Notes: generated from the letters alone by a model not told the origin. A stretch of DNA of 64,000 nt from Pannonibacter carbonis (GCF_003012935.1 NZ_PUDR01000006.1:1-64000), one strand, 5' to 3'; shown: positions 40,852 through 51,295, counted from the first letter of the stretch. Made by a program: numbers and translations.

Positions 40852-42000
40852 CTAAGGGGCCGAATGCGACTTGGCAAAGACTAGTACGTCTCTTTCATCA
40901 ACTTCGATGCCGACATCCATGCCCGGAACGACATGGTCGCCTGGCCGCAGGCGCGCCTGCAGCGGCCGGTCAGAGCCGGGGTAAGCCAGTTGCACCAGAT
41001 CAACCGTGCCGATAAAGCGCCGCGACAGCACCCGCGCCGGCAGCCCCTGCCCCGTCGGAACTAGACGGATCCCGTCCGGCCGCAAACAGACCTCGACAGC
41101 ATCCCCCTCGGCGACATCCGGACCGGGCGTGAAGGGCAACAGCCCGAGTGGACACTCGACCCGACCGCCGCGAAGAGTGCCTTCGAACTCGTTGACCTCC
41201 GAAAAGAACCGCGCAGCAAACCGATTGATCGGGCGCAGGTATAACTCTTCGGCTGTGCCATGCTGCACCAGGCGTCCATGGCGCATCAGGGCGATCCGGT
41301 CGCCCATGCGCATGGCTTCTTCCGGATCATGGGTCACCATCACGCAGGTGGCCCGCGTCTCGCGCAGGATCGCCAGGGTCTCCTCGCGCACATCATCGCG
41401 CAAACGCCGGTCAAGGCCGGAGAATGGCTCGTCCATCAAGAGGATGCCCGGACGCGGGGCAATCGCACGGGCAAGCGCCACGCGCTGCTGCTCGCCGCCG
41501 GACAGGGCATGCGGATAGTCGTCGGCATAGGCAGCAAGGCCAACCCGTGCCAGCATCTGGTTGGCGACATCGCGCGCGGCTGTCCGGGTCAACCGGGTCA
41601 GACCGAACATGACATTCTCGCGGTTGGTCAGATGCGGGAACAGCGCATAGTCCTGGAACATCAGCCCGACACCGCGCTGTTCCGGCGGCAGGAAGCGCCG
41701 GGGCCCGGCCACTTCCTCGCCGTTGATCAGCACCCGGCCAGAGGTCTGGGTCTCCACTCCGGCAGCGATGCGCATCAAGGTCGTCTTGCCGCAGCCGGAA
41801 TGGCCCAGAAGACAGAGGATCTTGCCCGGATCGACCTGAATGGAAACGTCATGCAGCGTTTCCGCCGCGCCATAGGAATGATGGATATTCTCGAACGCCA
41901 GACCCGACGCAAAGGTCGTGCCCGCGGTTCCCCGTGTGCCCCAACCGGTCGGGGCGGCGACACCGCCGCGCGGCTCATCCGGTCGTGATTGCGACTTCAC
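40852..42000 (-). CDS. FbpC/PotA-type ABC transporter ATP-binding protein (orphan)
   Basis: 382 aa. Walker A LLGHSGCGKTTLMR, Q-loop MFQDYALFPHL, signature LSGGEQQRVALARAIA, Walker B GILLMDEPFSGLD and H-loop VMVTHDPEEAMRM are all intact; a TOBE-type C-terminal regulatory part follows (about 245 onward). The sequence resembles ferric-iron (FbpC) importers, with a longer N-terminus. No permease or binding-protein gene is adjacent, so its partners lie elsewhere. The start overlaps the scpB stop (ATGA), suggesting coupling to the condensin genes. Other members of this gene order that I know have scpB next to tatA, so this is probably an insertion. Confidence 0.9.
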   Translation of the reverse strand: MKSQSRPDEPRGGVAAPTGWGTRGTAGTTFASGLAFENIHHSYGAAETLHDVSIQVDPGKILCLLGHSGCGKTTLMRIAAGVETQTSGRVLINGEEVAGPRRFLPPEQRGVGLMFQDYALFPHLTNRENVMFGLTRLTRTAARDVANQMLARVGLAAYADDYPHALSGGEQQRVALARAIAPRPGILLMDEPFSGLDRRLRDDVREETLAILRETRATCVMVTHDPEEAMRMGDRIALMRHGRLVQHGTAEELYLRPINRFAARFFSEVNEFEGTLRGGRVECPLGLLPFTPGPDVAEGDAVEVCLRPDGIRLVPTGQGLPARVLSRRFIGTVDLVQLAYPGSDRPLQARLRPGDHVVPGMDVGIEVDERDVLVFAKSHSAP

Positions 42001-42665
42001 TGCGCCTCGTCCTCTTCCAGATCCAGAGCAAGTTCCTCGTGGTCAAACAATTCGCCGTCCTCCAGCGGATCCTCATCCGGCGCCAGAATGTCCGAATCAT
42101 TCGGCAGCGGCACATGGAAGCTGGCCGGGATGGCGCTGTCGAGGAGACCGGCGCCTTTCAGTTCCTCAAGTCCCGGCAGGTCGGCGATGAGTTCGAGGCC
42201 GAAATGATCAAGGAAGCTTTCCGTGGTGCCATAGGTCACGGGGCGGCCCGGCGTGCGGCGGCGGCCGCGCATGCGGATCCAGCCGGTCTCCAGGAGCACG
42301 TCGAGCGTGCCCTTGTTGGTGGAAACGCCGCGGATTTCCTCGATCTCGGCGCGGGTGACCGGCTGGTGATAGGCGATGATCGCCAGGGTTTCCAGCGCGG
42401 CGCGCGACAGCTTGCGCTGCTCGACGGCCTCGCGCTGCAACAGATAGGCAAGGTCCGGCGCGGTGCGGAAGGCCCATTTGCCCGCAACCGGCACGAGAGT
42501 GACACCGCGCGTCGCATATTGCCGCTCCAGTTCGTCGATGAGACCGGCCACATCGGTGCCGACGGGAAGCCGGGCGGCGATGTCCTCCACTGACAGGGGA
42601 TCGGCAGAGGCAAACAGCATTGCCTCGACCATGCGCAGCCCGTCGAGATCGAGTTCAGCCGCCAT
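41997..42665 (-). CDS. scpB: Segregation and condensation protein B
   Basis: 222 aa. A kleisin-associated winged-helix protein of the SMC-ScpAB condensin, acting in chromosome compaction. Tandem winged helices: GLRMVEAMLFASADPLSVEDIAARL and LETLAIIAYHQPVTRAEIEEIRGVSTNKGTLDVLLE. The acidic C-terminal tail (DILAPDEDPLEDGELFDHEELALDLEEDE) is long. The start at 42665 is inside the end of scpA, overlapping it by 11 nt; the longer open frame upstream is an artefact of the scpA sequence. Confidence 0.94.
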   Translation of the reverse strand: MAAELDLDGLRMVEAMLFASADPLSVEDIAARLPVGTDVAGLIDELERQYATRGVTLVPVAGKWAFRTAPDLAYLLQREAVEQRKLSRAALETLAIIAYHQPVTRAEIEEIRGVSTNKGTLDVLLETGWIRMRGRRRTPGRPVTYGTTESFLDHFGLELIADLPGLEELKGAGLLDSAIPASFHVPLPNDSDILAPDEDPLEDGELFDHEELALDLEEDEAQ

Positions 42666-43458
42666 CGCGGGCCTCCTGCCGTCGGCGCAGATAGATCGGT
42701 GCGAAAGGATCGCTCTGGCGCAGTTCGAGCTGGCCTTCGCGCACCATTTCAAGGCTGGCCGAGAAGGTGGAGGCCAGCACGGTGGCCCGTTCGCTCTCGT
42801 CCACGAGATAGTCGACAAGATAACTGTTGATCGGCGCCCAGTCGGCCATGCGGCCGACAAGGCGCGACAACAGGTCCCGTGCCTCCTGCAACGACCATAC
42901 CGTGCGCAGGCGCACCCGGACGCTGGTCACCGACTGGCGTTGCCGCTGGGCGGCATAGGCGGTCAGGAGATCATAGATCGTGGCGCTCCAGACGCTCTTG
43001 CGCTGGACGGAGAGCGCTTGCGGCGCGCCGCGGGCGAACACGTCCCGGCCGAGCCGGTTGCGCTGCATCAAGGCCTCGGCGGCCTTGCGCATCGCCTCCA
43101 GCCGCTGCAGGCGGAAGGCAAGCGCGGCGGCCAGTTCCTCGCCGCTTGGTTCGTCCTCACCCTTTTGTTCCGGGATCAAGAGCCGGCTCTTGAGGTAGGC
43201 GAGCCAGGCAGCCATGACGAGATAGTCCGCCGCCAGTTCGAGGCGCATCAGGCGGGCGTCGGAGACAAAGGCGAGATACTGCTCGACCAGGGCGAGGATC
43301 GAGATGCGGGTCAGGTCGACCTTCTGGCTGCGCGCGAGCGTCAGCAGAAGGTCGAGCGGGCCTTCAAACCCGTCCACATCGACGACAAGCTGCGGATCAT
43401 CGCTCGCCCGTTCGGACGGCGGCTGATCCTCGAGAAAGTCGGTCTGGACGGGAGCCAT
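42655..43458 (-). CDS. scpA: Segregation and condensation protein A
   Basis: 267 aa kleisin that bridges the SMC heads. Starts with the typical VDGFEGPLDLLLTLARSQKVDLTRISI and continues with AADYLVMAAWLAYLKSRLLIPE, then a C-terminal winged helix (ESERATVLASTFSASLEMVREGQLELRQSDPFAPIYL). It lies two bases downstream of the nagZ stop codon and overlaps scpB, indicating one operon, nagZ-scpA-scpB, as is usual in Hyphomicrobiales. Confidence 0.95.
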   Translation of the reverse strand: MAPVQTDFLEDQPPSERASDDPQLVVDVDGFEGPLDLLLTLARSQKVDLTRISILALVEQYLAFVSDARLMRLELAADYLVMAAWLAYLKSRLLIPEQKGEDEPSGEELAAALAFRLQRLEAMRKAAEALMQRNRLGRDVFARGAPQALSVQRKSVWSATIYDLLTAYAAQRQRQSVTSVRVRLRTVWSLQEARDLLSRLVGRMADWAPINSYLVDYLVDESERATVLASTFSASLEMVREGQLELRQSDPFAPIYLRRRQEARDGG

Positions 43459-43460
43459 GA

Positions 43461-44486
43461 TCAGGCGGTCACCTCGACACGGGCCATGAGGGCATCAAAT
43501 TCCGCACGCGCCGCTGCACGGTCGAAGCCGGGTGCCGGATCCTTGCGCTGGGCGAGACCTAATAGACAGCGCTCCAGCGCCCGACCGGAAAGTTCAGGCG
43601 TGGCGGCGGCCACCTGGCGCATTTCGTCCATGTCGCCGTTGCAGTGAAGGACGAGATCGACGCCGGCGGCGTGGGTTTTTTCCGCCCGTGCGCCGAGGCT
43701 CCCGCCGAGGGCCTGCATCGACAGGTCATCGGACATCAGCGCGCCGTCGAAGCCGATCTCGCCGCGAATGATGTGCTCGACGATGAGGCGGGACTGGGTG
43801 GCCGGGGCCGAAGGGTCGATGGCCTCATAGAGCAGATGGGCCGTCATGCCGAAGGGAGCCTTGCTGTAGGCGCGGAAGGGCGCGACGTCGCGAGCCAGGA
43901 TGTCCTCAAGCGGCGCGGTAATCCGGGGCAGATCGAGGTGGCTGTCGACCTGGGCCCGGCCATGCCCCGGGATGTGCTTCATGACCGGCAGGACGCCGCC
44001 CGCCAGAAGACCTTCGGCGGCGGCCATCCCGAGGGCGGCGACCATCTCCGGGTCCGGACCATAGGAGCGGTTGCCGATCGCGGCGACAGTTTCCGGATAG
44101 AGCACATCCAGCACCGGCAGGCAGTCCATGGTGATGCCGATGGCCAGGAGATCAGCGGCAATGAGGCGCGCGCCGAGGAAAGCAGCGCGCAGGCCGGCAG
44201 CAGCGTCCAGCTCATAGAGCAGACCATAGCTGCGCCCGCTCGGATAGTTCGGCCACAGCGGTGGCTTCAGCCGCATCACCCGCCCACCTTCCTGGTCGAT
44301 CAGCACGGGTGCATCCGGACGACCGACGACGGAACGGAAATCGGCGCTCAGCGCGGCAATCTGCTCGGGGGACTGGCAGTTGCGGCCGAACAGGATCAGT
44401 CCGAACGGATCTTCTGCGCGGAAGAAGGCGCGCTCGTCGTCCGTCAGTTCCAGCCCGGCGCAGCCGCTGATGAAAGCCTTGGTCAT
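43461..44486 (-). CDS. nagZ: Beta-N-acetylhexosaminidase (NagZ-type)
   Basis: 341 aa, glycoside hydrolase family 3. Removes N-acetylglucosamine from 1,6-anhydro-muropeptides during cell-wall recycling; cytosolic, no signal peptide. KHIPGHGRAQVDSHLDLP has the catalytic His/Asp dyad loop, and SDDLSMQAL has the nucleophile aspartate. VLIDQEGGRVMRL is another family block. First of the nagZ-scpA-scpB-ABC transcript. Confidence 0.95.
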   Translation of the reverse strand: MTKAFISGCAGLELTDDERAFFRAEDPFGLILFGRNCQSPEQIAALSADFRSVVGRPDAPVLIDQEGGRVMRLKPPLWPNYPSGRSYGLLYELDAAAGLRAAFLGARLIAADLLAIGITMDCLPVLDVLYPETVAAIGNRSYGPDPEMVAALGMAAAEGLLAGGVLPVMKHIPGHGRAQVDSHLDLPRITAPLEDILARDVAPFRAYSKAPFGMTAHLLYEAIDPSAPATQSRLIVEHIIRGEIGFDGALMSDDLSMQALGGSLGARAEKTHAAGVDLVLHCNGDMDEMRQVAAATPELSGRALERCLLGLAQRKDPAPGFDRAAARAEFDALMARVEVTA

Positions 44487-44612
44487 ACCCTGCCCTTACG
44501 TCCTGTTCGCCCCCCGGTCAACCACCGGTCAAGACCCGGCTTTCAGCGCAATTGCCTTGGCGGAGGGGCGCATTCTAATGTCAGTCCAATGTGCCAACCA
44601 CAGGACAGGACG

Positions 44613-45623
44613 ATGCGCAAGCTCCACGATATCCCAGCCGGAACGTTACACAGCCTCACGGTGGAAAGCGATCTCATCGCCGCCAACCTTCTTGGCGATC
44701 CTGCCGCTAGGGAGACGGTGGTTTACGTTCCCCATGGCCACGACGGGGCCGGGCTGCCACTGCTGATGGATCTGGCCGGGTTCACCGGCTCCGGGCTCGG
44801 CCATGTGGCCTGGAAGAACTTCGGCGAGAACCTGCCGGAGCGACTCGACCGGCTGATTCACCAGGGCCAGTTGCCCCCCGTGGTGGTGGCCATGCCCGAC
44901 GGCTTCACCCGCCTCGGCGGCAACCAGTATGTGGATTCCCTCGCCATCGGACAGTGGGGCCAGTATCTCACCGGTCCCGTTCTTGCCGCCATCGAGAGCC
45001 GGTTCGGCTGTGGCGGCAAGGGGCGGCGCGGGGTGTTCGGCAAGTCGTCCGGCGGCTATGGCGCGATCATCCATGCCATGCGCTATCCCGATGTCTGGTC
45101 GGCTGCGGCCTGCCATTCCGGCGACATGGGGTTCGAGCTCTGCTACCTGCCGGACATGCCGAATGTCCTGCGAACGCTGGCGCGCAAGGACATGTCGATC
45201 GAGAAGTTCATCGCGGACTTCGAAGCCGGGCCGAAGTTTTCCGGCGGCGACATCCATGTGCTGATGACGCTGGCCATGGCGGCGACCTACGATCCGGATC
45301 CCGGTGCCTTCCTCGGCATTCGCCTGCCGGTCGATCCTGAGACCTGCGAACTGATCCCCGAACGCTGGGCGGCCTGGGCGGCGCAGGATCCGCTGTCGCT
45401 GGCCCCTGGCCATCTGGATGCCTTGCGCCAGATGAAGGCGCTTTGGATCGATTGCGGGCGCATCGACCAGTATAATCTGGTCTACGGCGCAAGACGGCTC
45501 TCCCGCATCCTCACTGACGGCGGCGTGGCGCATGTCTATGAGGAGTTCGACGACAACCACTCCTCGATCGACTACCGCCTCGACGGCAGCCTGCCGGTGC
45601 TCGTGAACGCGTTGAACGCCTAA
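44613..45623 (+). CDS. Alpha/beta-hydrolase esterase (Fes/esterase-D-like)
   Basis: 336 aa. The nucleophile elbow is in VFGKSSGGYGAIIHAM, a putative oxyanion segment is GHDGAGLPLLMDLAGF, and the histidine is in DDNHSSIDYR. It belongs to the putative-esterase/enterochelin-esterase group (COG2382/COG0627) by my reading. Substrate unknown. Start at ATG 44613 with AGGACAGGA just ahead; the frame is open leftward through the antisense of nagZ, which I rejected. Flanked by nagZ (divergent) and the SPOR gene (convergent). No signal peptide. Confidence 0.85.
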   Translation: MRKLHDIPAGTLHSLTVESDLIAANLLGDPAARETVVYVPHGHDGAGLPLLMDLAGFTGSGLGHVAWKNFGENLPERLDRLIHQGQLPPVVVAMPDGFTRLGGNQYVDSLAIGQWGQYLTGPVLAAIESRFGCGGKGRRGVFGKSSGGYGAIIHAMRYPDVWSAAACHSGDMGFELCYLPDMPNVLRTLARKDMSIEKFIADFEAGPKFSGGDIHVLMTLAMAATYDPDPGAFLGIRLPVDPETCELIPERWAAWAAQDPLSLAPGHLDALRQMKALWIDCGRIDQYNLVYGARRLSRILTDGGVAHVYEEFDDNHSSIDYRLDGSLPVLVNALNA

Positions 45624-45644
45624 GCCCAAGTACCTGAAAACACG

Positions 45645-45677
45645 AACGGCGGGCAAAGGCCCGCCGTTTTGCTTTTG
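45645..45677. terminator. Terminator between esterase and SPOR genes
   Basis: AACGGCGGGC (45645-45654) and GCCCGCCGTT (45659-45668) with an AAAG loop, followed by TTGCTTTT. Strong for the plus-strand esterase; the stem may also act on the minus strand. Confidence 0.85.
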
Positions 45678-45692
45678 ATCGCGCTCTGTCGC

Positions 45693-48170
45693 CTAGTTTC
45701 GCCGCACGAAACAGTCCCCGCCGGCAGCCTTGAGGCTTTCGCAGAAGGAAATGGCAGCATCACGCGTCCCGGCAGGAATACTGACGCGGTAGAACGTGCC
45801 ACGGTTGTCGAGGGTTGCCGCCTCGATCAGCGGAGACTGACCGCCAAGGACGGAGGGGAACTTGCGCTGCAGGGCGGCATAAGCGGCTTGCGCCTGGTCC
45901 TGGGTGCGCTGGGAGGTGACCTGGACAGAGAACGCGCCCGGCGCAGCTGTTGCTGGGGCAGCCGGCTGCGGTTGGGCCTGAGACTGAGGTGCGGTCAGGT
46001 TCAAAGGCCCGGATGACACGGCAGCCGGAGCCTGTGGTTGCACGGGAGCGGCAGCCTGAGGCTGGACAGCAGCGATCTGCTGACCGGAAAACGCGGGCTT
46101 GGGACGCGGAGCTCCTGCAGGCACAGGCCCAGCTTCTGCGGCATCGGACGTGGCCGCCTGTGGGTCGAGAGCTGCAACGATGGCCGGAACACCGGAGGTT
46201 GCGGGCGCGATGTCGCCGGTCAAGGGCGAAGGCACATCTGTACTCGGCGCGACAGGTGTTTCCGGCTGGGCCGGAGCCTCCGGCCGGGTGGTGTTGACCA
46301 CCCGCACGCCGTTGGACGTGGCGGCCCCATTGTCGGCTCCACCGGAAATAATGGTGCCGTCCGGACGGACGACGAGCGTGCGAACCTTTTTCGGCCCGCC
46401 AGCCGGAACAGGTTCGGCTCCCGCCACATCGGCGGGCGCAGGGGGCAATTGGGCAGGGGCCGGTGTCTGCGGCACCAGCATCCGCTCCTCGTTGCCGACC
46501 CGGTCATAGATGAGCTTGGCCGGCTGACCGCCATCTGCGGCGGCGGCTTCCTCTGCCGGGAACGTCTTCAACGGTTCCTCAAGCCCTGCAATCACCGGCG
46601 GGATCCCATCCGTCCGGATCGAGGGACCTCGATCCAAAACTGCGAACAGGATGCCGCCAAGGCCGGCTACGCCAAGCACTGTTGCCGCTATGTAAAGCCC
46701 CTTGCGTGACCCCTGCTCGCGCGGAGCCATGGTCGCCTCGGCTGCCGAATGCGGCGGCAGGACGCCGGCCCCGGCCAGTGTCGGGTCGCTCTCCTGCATG
46801 GCGCGTGCAACGGCATCAAGATCATATCCACCCGGTGGCGGGGGAGCCTCGTCATCGTCATAGAGGACGTCGTTGAACGGCAGTTCGGACGAGGACCGCC
46901 GCGGCGCGAATGCGGCCTCGAACTCGTCATCGAGACTGTCTGGCTCCAGCGGACCTTCTTCCCGCGGCAGCACGTTCAGCGCATCGGGCCAGGCCATGTC
47001 GTCGATATCATCGGGCTGGGGGGCAGGCCTGACCGGCGCCGTGTCGGCCTTGCGGACAAGCCGCTCGTCCTCGAACAGCGATCCGACAAGATCGTCCAAC
47101 TCGGCAAAGCCGGCGGAAGCTTCGCGGGCATTGCGCAGTCTGGCATCCGGCGTCAGGGCCGACCAGGCCGCAGCATCGGGAACGAAAGGCGGTGGCGCCG
47201 CGTTCAGCCTGCTAGCGTCAGCGGGCTTGTGCGCACCATAGGAATAGTCCTCGGGCTCCTGCGCTGCCGGAGATGAAACGGGACGCGCGGTTTCGGAGGG
47301 AGCCGGTCGCTGCTCGGCTAGCCGCTCCGCCTGGAAGGCGCCCAGAAGTTCGTCCTCCAGTCCTGCGACCAGGTCCTTCTCGAGGTCGGCAGACAGATCG
47401 AGGGACGGGCGCAGCGGTGCATCCAGCACCTCCGGCGCGGGCTCCGAATAGGAATGCGAGGATTGCGGGGCGACCGAGAATGACGTGTCGCGGCCTGCGG
47501 ATCGATGCAGCGGCTGATAGGCACTTGCCGATGGCGCGCCTTGGTGCGGCTCGGCGACATAGGGCTCGTCGGCGGTCTCGACGTCGAAATCGTCCAGGGT
47601 GTCGGCATCGAGCGTCGTGCCGTCCTGCAGATCCACCTCGTCCCACGCATTATCCGCGACGCGCGATCCCCGCAGGTCGGCGGCGAAGCGATCAAAGTCA
47701 AGATCGAGATCGGACGCCGTGAAGGGTTCCGGCGCGCTTGCTTCGTCCTGGTAAACCTCCTGGCTTGCCTGCGACGGGAGCTTCGGCAAGTCGAAATCGA
47801 AGTCAAAGGCCGGTTCGTTCGGGGACCCGCCCTGAACAGGAGTATAGACCGGTGGCTGGCTGGTTGCATCGCCCTGCCCTGCAGCACGATCAGCCGTCCG
47901 GTCTGGAGCAAAGCCAGCGCTGGCCTGCGCAGCGACCGGAGGCGCAAGCGGCTCGCCCTGCGGACCCTTCAGGAGGTCTTCGTCTTCAAGGCCAGCGAAG
48001 TAATCCGTCGCCTCGACCCTGCCCTGTGCTGCGGACAGCCGGTTGCGGTTGACGATGCGGGCCAACTCGACGAGCGGATCCTCGGCTCCCTGCGTATCTC
48101 CCCGCCCCCGGTCGCCTGCGGCGTCCGGATGCAAGGTATCGGATCGGGGATAATCGGTGCGATGAGGCAT
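45693..48170 (-). CDS. SPOR domain-containing membrane protein
   Basis: 825 aa. A long acidic, low-complexity cytosolic N-terminal region of about 500 residues (EDPLVELARIVNRNR near the start) precedes one membrane helix (LYIAATVLGVAGLGGILFAVLD). A Pro/Ala/Gln-rich periplasmic linker then leads to a C-terminal SPOR domain (FSVQVTSQRTQDQAQAAYAALQRKFPSVLGG ... GTRDAAISFCESLKAAGGDCFVRRN) that binds glycan strands lacking stem peptides. The layout resembles FtsN-like and other cell-division proteins; the large cytosolic part is an alphaproteobacterial feature. It lies between argS and nagZ, as in other Hyphomicrobiales. Confidence 0.9.
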   Translation of the reverse strand: MPHRTDYPRSDTLHPDAAGDRGRGDTQGAEDPLVELARIVNRNRLSAAQGRVEATDYFAGLEDEDLLKGPQGEPLAPPVAAQASAGFAPDRTADRAAGQGDATSQPPVYTPVQGGSPNEPAFDFDFDLPKLPSQASQEVYQDEASAPEPFTASDLDLDFDRFAADLRGSRVADNAWDEVDLQDGTTLDADTLDDFDVETADEPYVAEPHQGAPSASAYQPLHRSAGRDTSFSVAPQSSHSYSEPAPEVLDAPLRPSLDLSADLEKDLVAGLEDELLGAFQAERLAEQRPAPSETARPVSSPAAQEPEDYSYGAHKPADASRLNAAPPPFVPDAAAWSALTPDARLRNAREASAGFAELDDLVGSLFEDERLVRKADTAPVRPAPQPDDIDDMAWPDALNVLPREEGPLEPDSLDDEFEAAFAPRRSSSELPFNDVLYDDDEAPPPPGGYDLDAVARAMQESDPTLAGAGVLPPHSAAEATMAPREQGSRKGLYIAATVLGVAGLGGILFAVLDRGPSIRTDGIPPVIAGLEEPLKTFPAEEAAAADGGQPAKLIYDRVGNEERMLVPQTPAPAQLPPAPADVAGAEPVPAGGPKKVRTLVVRPDGTIISGGADNGAATSNGVRVVNTTRPEAPAQPETPVAPSTDVPSPLTGDIAPATSGVPAIVAALDPQAATSDAAEAGPVPAGAPRPKPAFSGQQIAAVQPQAAAPVQPQAPAAVSSGPLNLTAPQSQAQPQPAAPATAAPGAFSVQVTSQRTQDQAQAAYAALQRKFPSVLGGQSPLIEAATLDNRGTFYRVSIPAGTRDAAISFCESLKAAGGDCFVRRN

Positions 48171-48239
48171 ATCCGTCCAGTGTTCCACCCAGGGCCCGAC
48201 CGGACGCCTTGAGGCCCCGGACGGATATTCTCTCCCGCT

Positions 48240-50006
48240 TCAGCGCATTTCCCGAGGCGCATCCACGCCGAGGAGAGTCAAACCGGAAGCAAGAACCAAA
48301 GAGACTGCCCGTACAAGGGCAAGTCGCGCTAGCGTCAACTGTGTATTTTCAGGGTTAATAAAGCGTAATTGCGGCATTTCCTTGCCACGGTTCCAGTGCG
48401 CATGCAAGGAACTGGCCAGTTCGTGCAGGAAAAACGCCACCCGATGCGGTTCATGTGCCTCGGCTGCGGCGGCAACCACCTTCGGCCATTCCGCCATCTT
48501 GGCGATGAGTTCGAGTTCTCCAGAATCAGTGAGGCCCGAAAGATCGGCCGTCGACAGCACGGCGTCAGACAGGTCTGCGCCCTTCAGTTCCTCACCGGCC
48601 TGGCGCAACACCGAGCAACAGCGGGCATGGCCATACTGCACGTAGAAGACCGGATTGTCCTTCGACTGTTCGGTGACCTTCTGGAAATCGAAATCCAGCG
48701 CGGCCTCGTTCTTGCGGAACAGCATCATGAAGCGAACCGGATCGCGGCCGACTTCCTCGACCACATCCCGTAGGGTCACGAAATCGCCCGAGCGCTTCGA
48801 CATCCGCACCGGTTCGCCGGCCCGGTACAGCTTCACCAGTTGGCACAGCCGGACGATGACGCGCGATTCGCCGCCTGACACAGCCTTGCCGACCGCCTCC
48901 AGACGCTTGACATAGCCGCCGTGGTCAGCGCCCAGCACATAGACCATTTCCTTGAAGCCGCGTTCGTATTTCGACAGGAAATAGGCGACGTCCGCAGCGA
49001 AATAGGTGTAGCTGCCGTCCGACTTCTTCAGCGGGCGATCAATGTCATCACCATAGTCGGTGGCCCGGAACAGGGTCTGCTCGCGGTCCTCCCAGTCGTC
49101 CGGCAGTTCGCCCTTCGGCGGCGGGAGTTTGCCCTCATAGACAAGGCCGCGGGCGCGCAGCTTGTCGAGCATCCGGTCGATTTCGGACACCCCGTCGGCA
49201 CTGCGGTCATGTAGCGTGCGTTCGGAGAAGAACACCTCGTGGCGGACGTTCAGCTGAGCCAGATCCTCACGAATCAATGCCATCATGGCATCGATCGTGG
49301 CGGCCTTGACGATGGCCATCCAGTCGGCCTCGTCCATGGCCAGCAGCGCGTTGCCATGGGCCGCGCCAAGCGCTGCACCGACCGGCTTCAGGTAGTCGCC
49401 GGGGTAAAGGCCCGACGGAATCTCGCCGATATCCTCGCCAAGCGCCTCGCGGTAACGCAGGAAAGCGCTGCGGGCGAGCGTGTCGATCTGCGAGCCGGCA
49501 TCGTTGATGTAATACTCGCGGGTCACCTCATGCCCGACATAAGCAAGCAGGTTTGCCAGCGCATCACCGAACACAGCGCCGCGCGTGTGCCCGACATGCA
49601 TGGGGCCGGTCGGGTTGGCCGAGACATATTCCACGTTGACCTTCACGCCGCTGCCCTGGGTCGACCGGCCAAAGCCATCGCCCCTGGCCACGACATTTGC
49701 CAGCACCCGGTGCCAGACGGCCTTGTCCAGGCGGATATTGATGAAGCCGGGACCGGCGACAGTGACTTCCGTGAACTCGGCATCGAGCCGCAGCGCAGCA
49801 GCAATCTGTTCCGCCAGATCGCGCGGCTTCATCCCGAGCGGCTTGGCCAGCACCATGGCCGCGTTGGTCGCCAGATCACCATGGGCCGGATCGCGCGGGC
49901 TCTCCACCATGATACGGGCCAGATCAGCAGCGCCAGGCGCGGTTGCAAGGGCAAGACCTGCGACAGCGGCCTGCACGCGAGCGGTGTATTCAGTGAAAAT
50001 ATTCAT
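48240..50006 (-). CDS. argS: Arginyl-tRNA synthetase
   Basis: 588 aa, class Ia. HIGH-type motif in [19 protein letters not shown] at about residue 129, KMSKS-type motif in [17 protein letters not shown]-terminal tRNA-contact domain and a C-terminal anticodon-binding DALR domain ([16 protein letters not shown] and [23 protein letters not shown]). 69 nt upstream of the SPOR gene and 68 nt downstream of dgt on the same strand. Confidence 0.97.
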   Translation of the reverse strand: MNIFTEYTARVQAAVAGLALATAPGAADLARIMVESPRDPAHGDLATNAAMVLAKPLGMKPRDLAEQIAAALRLDAEFTEVTVAGPGFINIRLDKAVWHRVLANVVARGDGFGRSTQGSGVKVNVEYVSANPTGPMHVGHTRGAVFGDALANLLAYVGHEVTREYYINDAGSQIDTLARSAFLRYREALGEDIGEIPSGLYPGDYLKPVGAALGAAHGNALLAMDEADWMAIVKAATIDAMMALIREDLAQLNVRHEVFFSERTLHDRSADGVSEIDRMLDKLRARGLVYEGKLPPPKGELPDDWEDREQTLFRATDYGDDIDRPLKKSDGSYTYFAADVAYFLSKYERGFKEMVYVLGADHGGYVKRLEAVGKAVSGGESRVIVRLCQLVKLYRAGEPVRMSKRSGDFVTLRDVVEEVGRDPVRFMMLFRKNEAALDFDFQKVTEQSKDNPVFYVQYGHARCCSVLRQAGEELKGADLSDAVLSTADLSGLTDSGELELIAKMAEWPKVVAAAAEAHEPHRVAFFLHELASSLHAHWNRGKEMPQLRFINPENTQLTLARLALVRAVSLVLASGLTLLGVDAPREMR

Positions 50007-50074
50007 TGTCTGCCCAGTCTGGCTGGAGTGTTCCGGTGGCGGCAGGCAAAGCCTGGACCGCGAGTCTGGCGGGC

Positions 50075-51295
50075 CTAGCCCAATTCCGGCGTATCGTCAA
50101 ACAGCCGTCGGTGTTCCTCGATGGCGTAGCGGTCGGTCATGCCGGCGATGAAGTCGCAGACGCGGCGGGCCCGGTCTGCCCCGGCAAGGCTCGCCATGCC
50201 TTGCGCCCATTCACGCGGCATGTCATCGGGCTGCTGCATGTAGTGGCTGAACAATTCGCGGACAATGCGTGCCACCAACTTGCGCACTGCCAGCACATCC
50301 GGATGCCGGTACATGCGGGCAAACAGGAATTTCTTCACCTGCCGCTCGGCGTCCGCCATTGCGGCGGAGAAACCGACAACGCAATGGCCGGCGGCGCGGA
50401 TGTCCTCGACGCTTTGCGGCTTCAGCGCCTCGATCCGGCGAATGCCCTCCCCGATCACATCCTCAACCATGCGGGTAATCTGCCGGCGGACGATCTCGTG
50501 GATGCGCCGCTGCTCCTCCAGACCGGGATAGCGGCTGTCGACTTCCTCGAGGATGCCGGCGAGGAACGGCACTTCGGCAATGTCCTCGACCTTGAACAGC
50601 CGGGCGCGCAAGCCGTCGTCAAGGTCATGGGCGTCATAGGCAATGTCATCGGCAATGGCGGCGGCCTGCGCCTCGGCGCTCGGCCAGGTGCCCAGCATCA
50701 GGTCCTGCTTCTCGGCATAGGTACGGATGGCGAAAGGCAGTTCGCTGTTCCTGAATTTGCCGAGCGGCGCGCCGGCGGCATCGACCAGCGGGCCATTGTG
50801 CTTGACGAGGCCTTCCAGCGTTTCCCAGGCAAGATTCAGCCCGTCGAATTCGGCATAACGGTGTTCGAGCGCCGTTACGACTCGCAGGGACTGGGCGTTG
50901 TGGTCAAAGCCGCCGAAGGGCGCCATGCATTCATGCATGACATCCTCGCCCTCGTGGCCGAAGGGGGTGTGGCCAAGGTCATGCGCAAGGGCGAGGCATT
51001 CGGCGAGATCTTCATCGAGCCGCAGGGCGCGGGCAAGCGAGCGGGCGATCTGGGACACCTCGATGGTGTGGGTCAGCCGGGTCCTGTAGTGGTCGCCTTC
51101 GTGATAGACAAAGACCTGGGTCTTGTGCTTCAGGCGGCGGAAGGCGGTCGAGTGGATGATCCGGTCACGGTCGCGCTGGAAGGGCGTACGGGTCGGGCTT
51201 TCCGGCTCGGGATGCAGGCGCCCCCGGCTCTGCCCCGGATCCTGAGCATAGATGGCCCGCTCCTGTGCGCCATAGCCCAATGTTGCCGTGGTCAT
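50075..51295 (-). CDS. dgt: Deoxyguanosinetriphosphate triphosphohydrolase-like protein
   Basis: 406 aa, HD-domain superfamily. [21 protein letters not shown], the metal pair in [17 protein letters not shown], and a later Asp in [12 protein letters not shown] make the four-ligand HD site. Members hydrolyse dNTPs to nucleosides and triphosphate; specificity is unclear for the alphaproteobacterial branch. ATG at 51295 has GAAGGGAA ahead; the longer frame was rejected because it runs into the erpA upstream region. Divergent from erpA. Confidence 0.92.
   Translation of the reverse strand: MTTATLGYGAQERAIYAQDPGQSRGRLHPEPESPTRTPFQRDRDRIIHSTAFRRLKHKTQVFVYHEGDHYRTRLTHTIEVSQIARSLARALRLDEDLAECLALAHDLGHTPFGHEGEDVMHECMAPFGGFDHNAQSLRVVTALEHRYAEFDGLNLAWETLEGLVKHNGPLVDAAGAPLGKFRNSELPFAIRTYAEKQDLMLGTWPSAEAQAAAIADDIAYDAHDLDDGLRARLFKVEDIAEVPFLAGILEEVDSRYPGLEEQRRIHEIVRRQITRMVEDVIGEGIRRIEALKPQSVEDIRAAGHCVVGFSAAMADAERQVKKFLFARMYRHPDVLAVRKLVARIVRELFSHYMQQPDDMPREWAQGMASLAGADRARRVCDFIAGMTDRYAIEEHRRLFDDTPELG

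Noticed and set aside
43644-44612. N-terminal extension of the esterase frame through nagZ
   Set aside because: This part is antisense to nagZ; a good ribosome-binding site and ATG at 44613 start the real protein.
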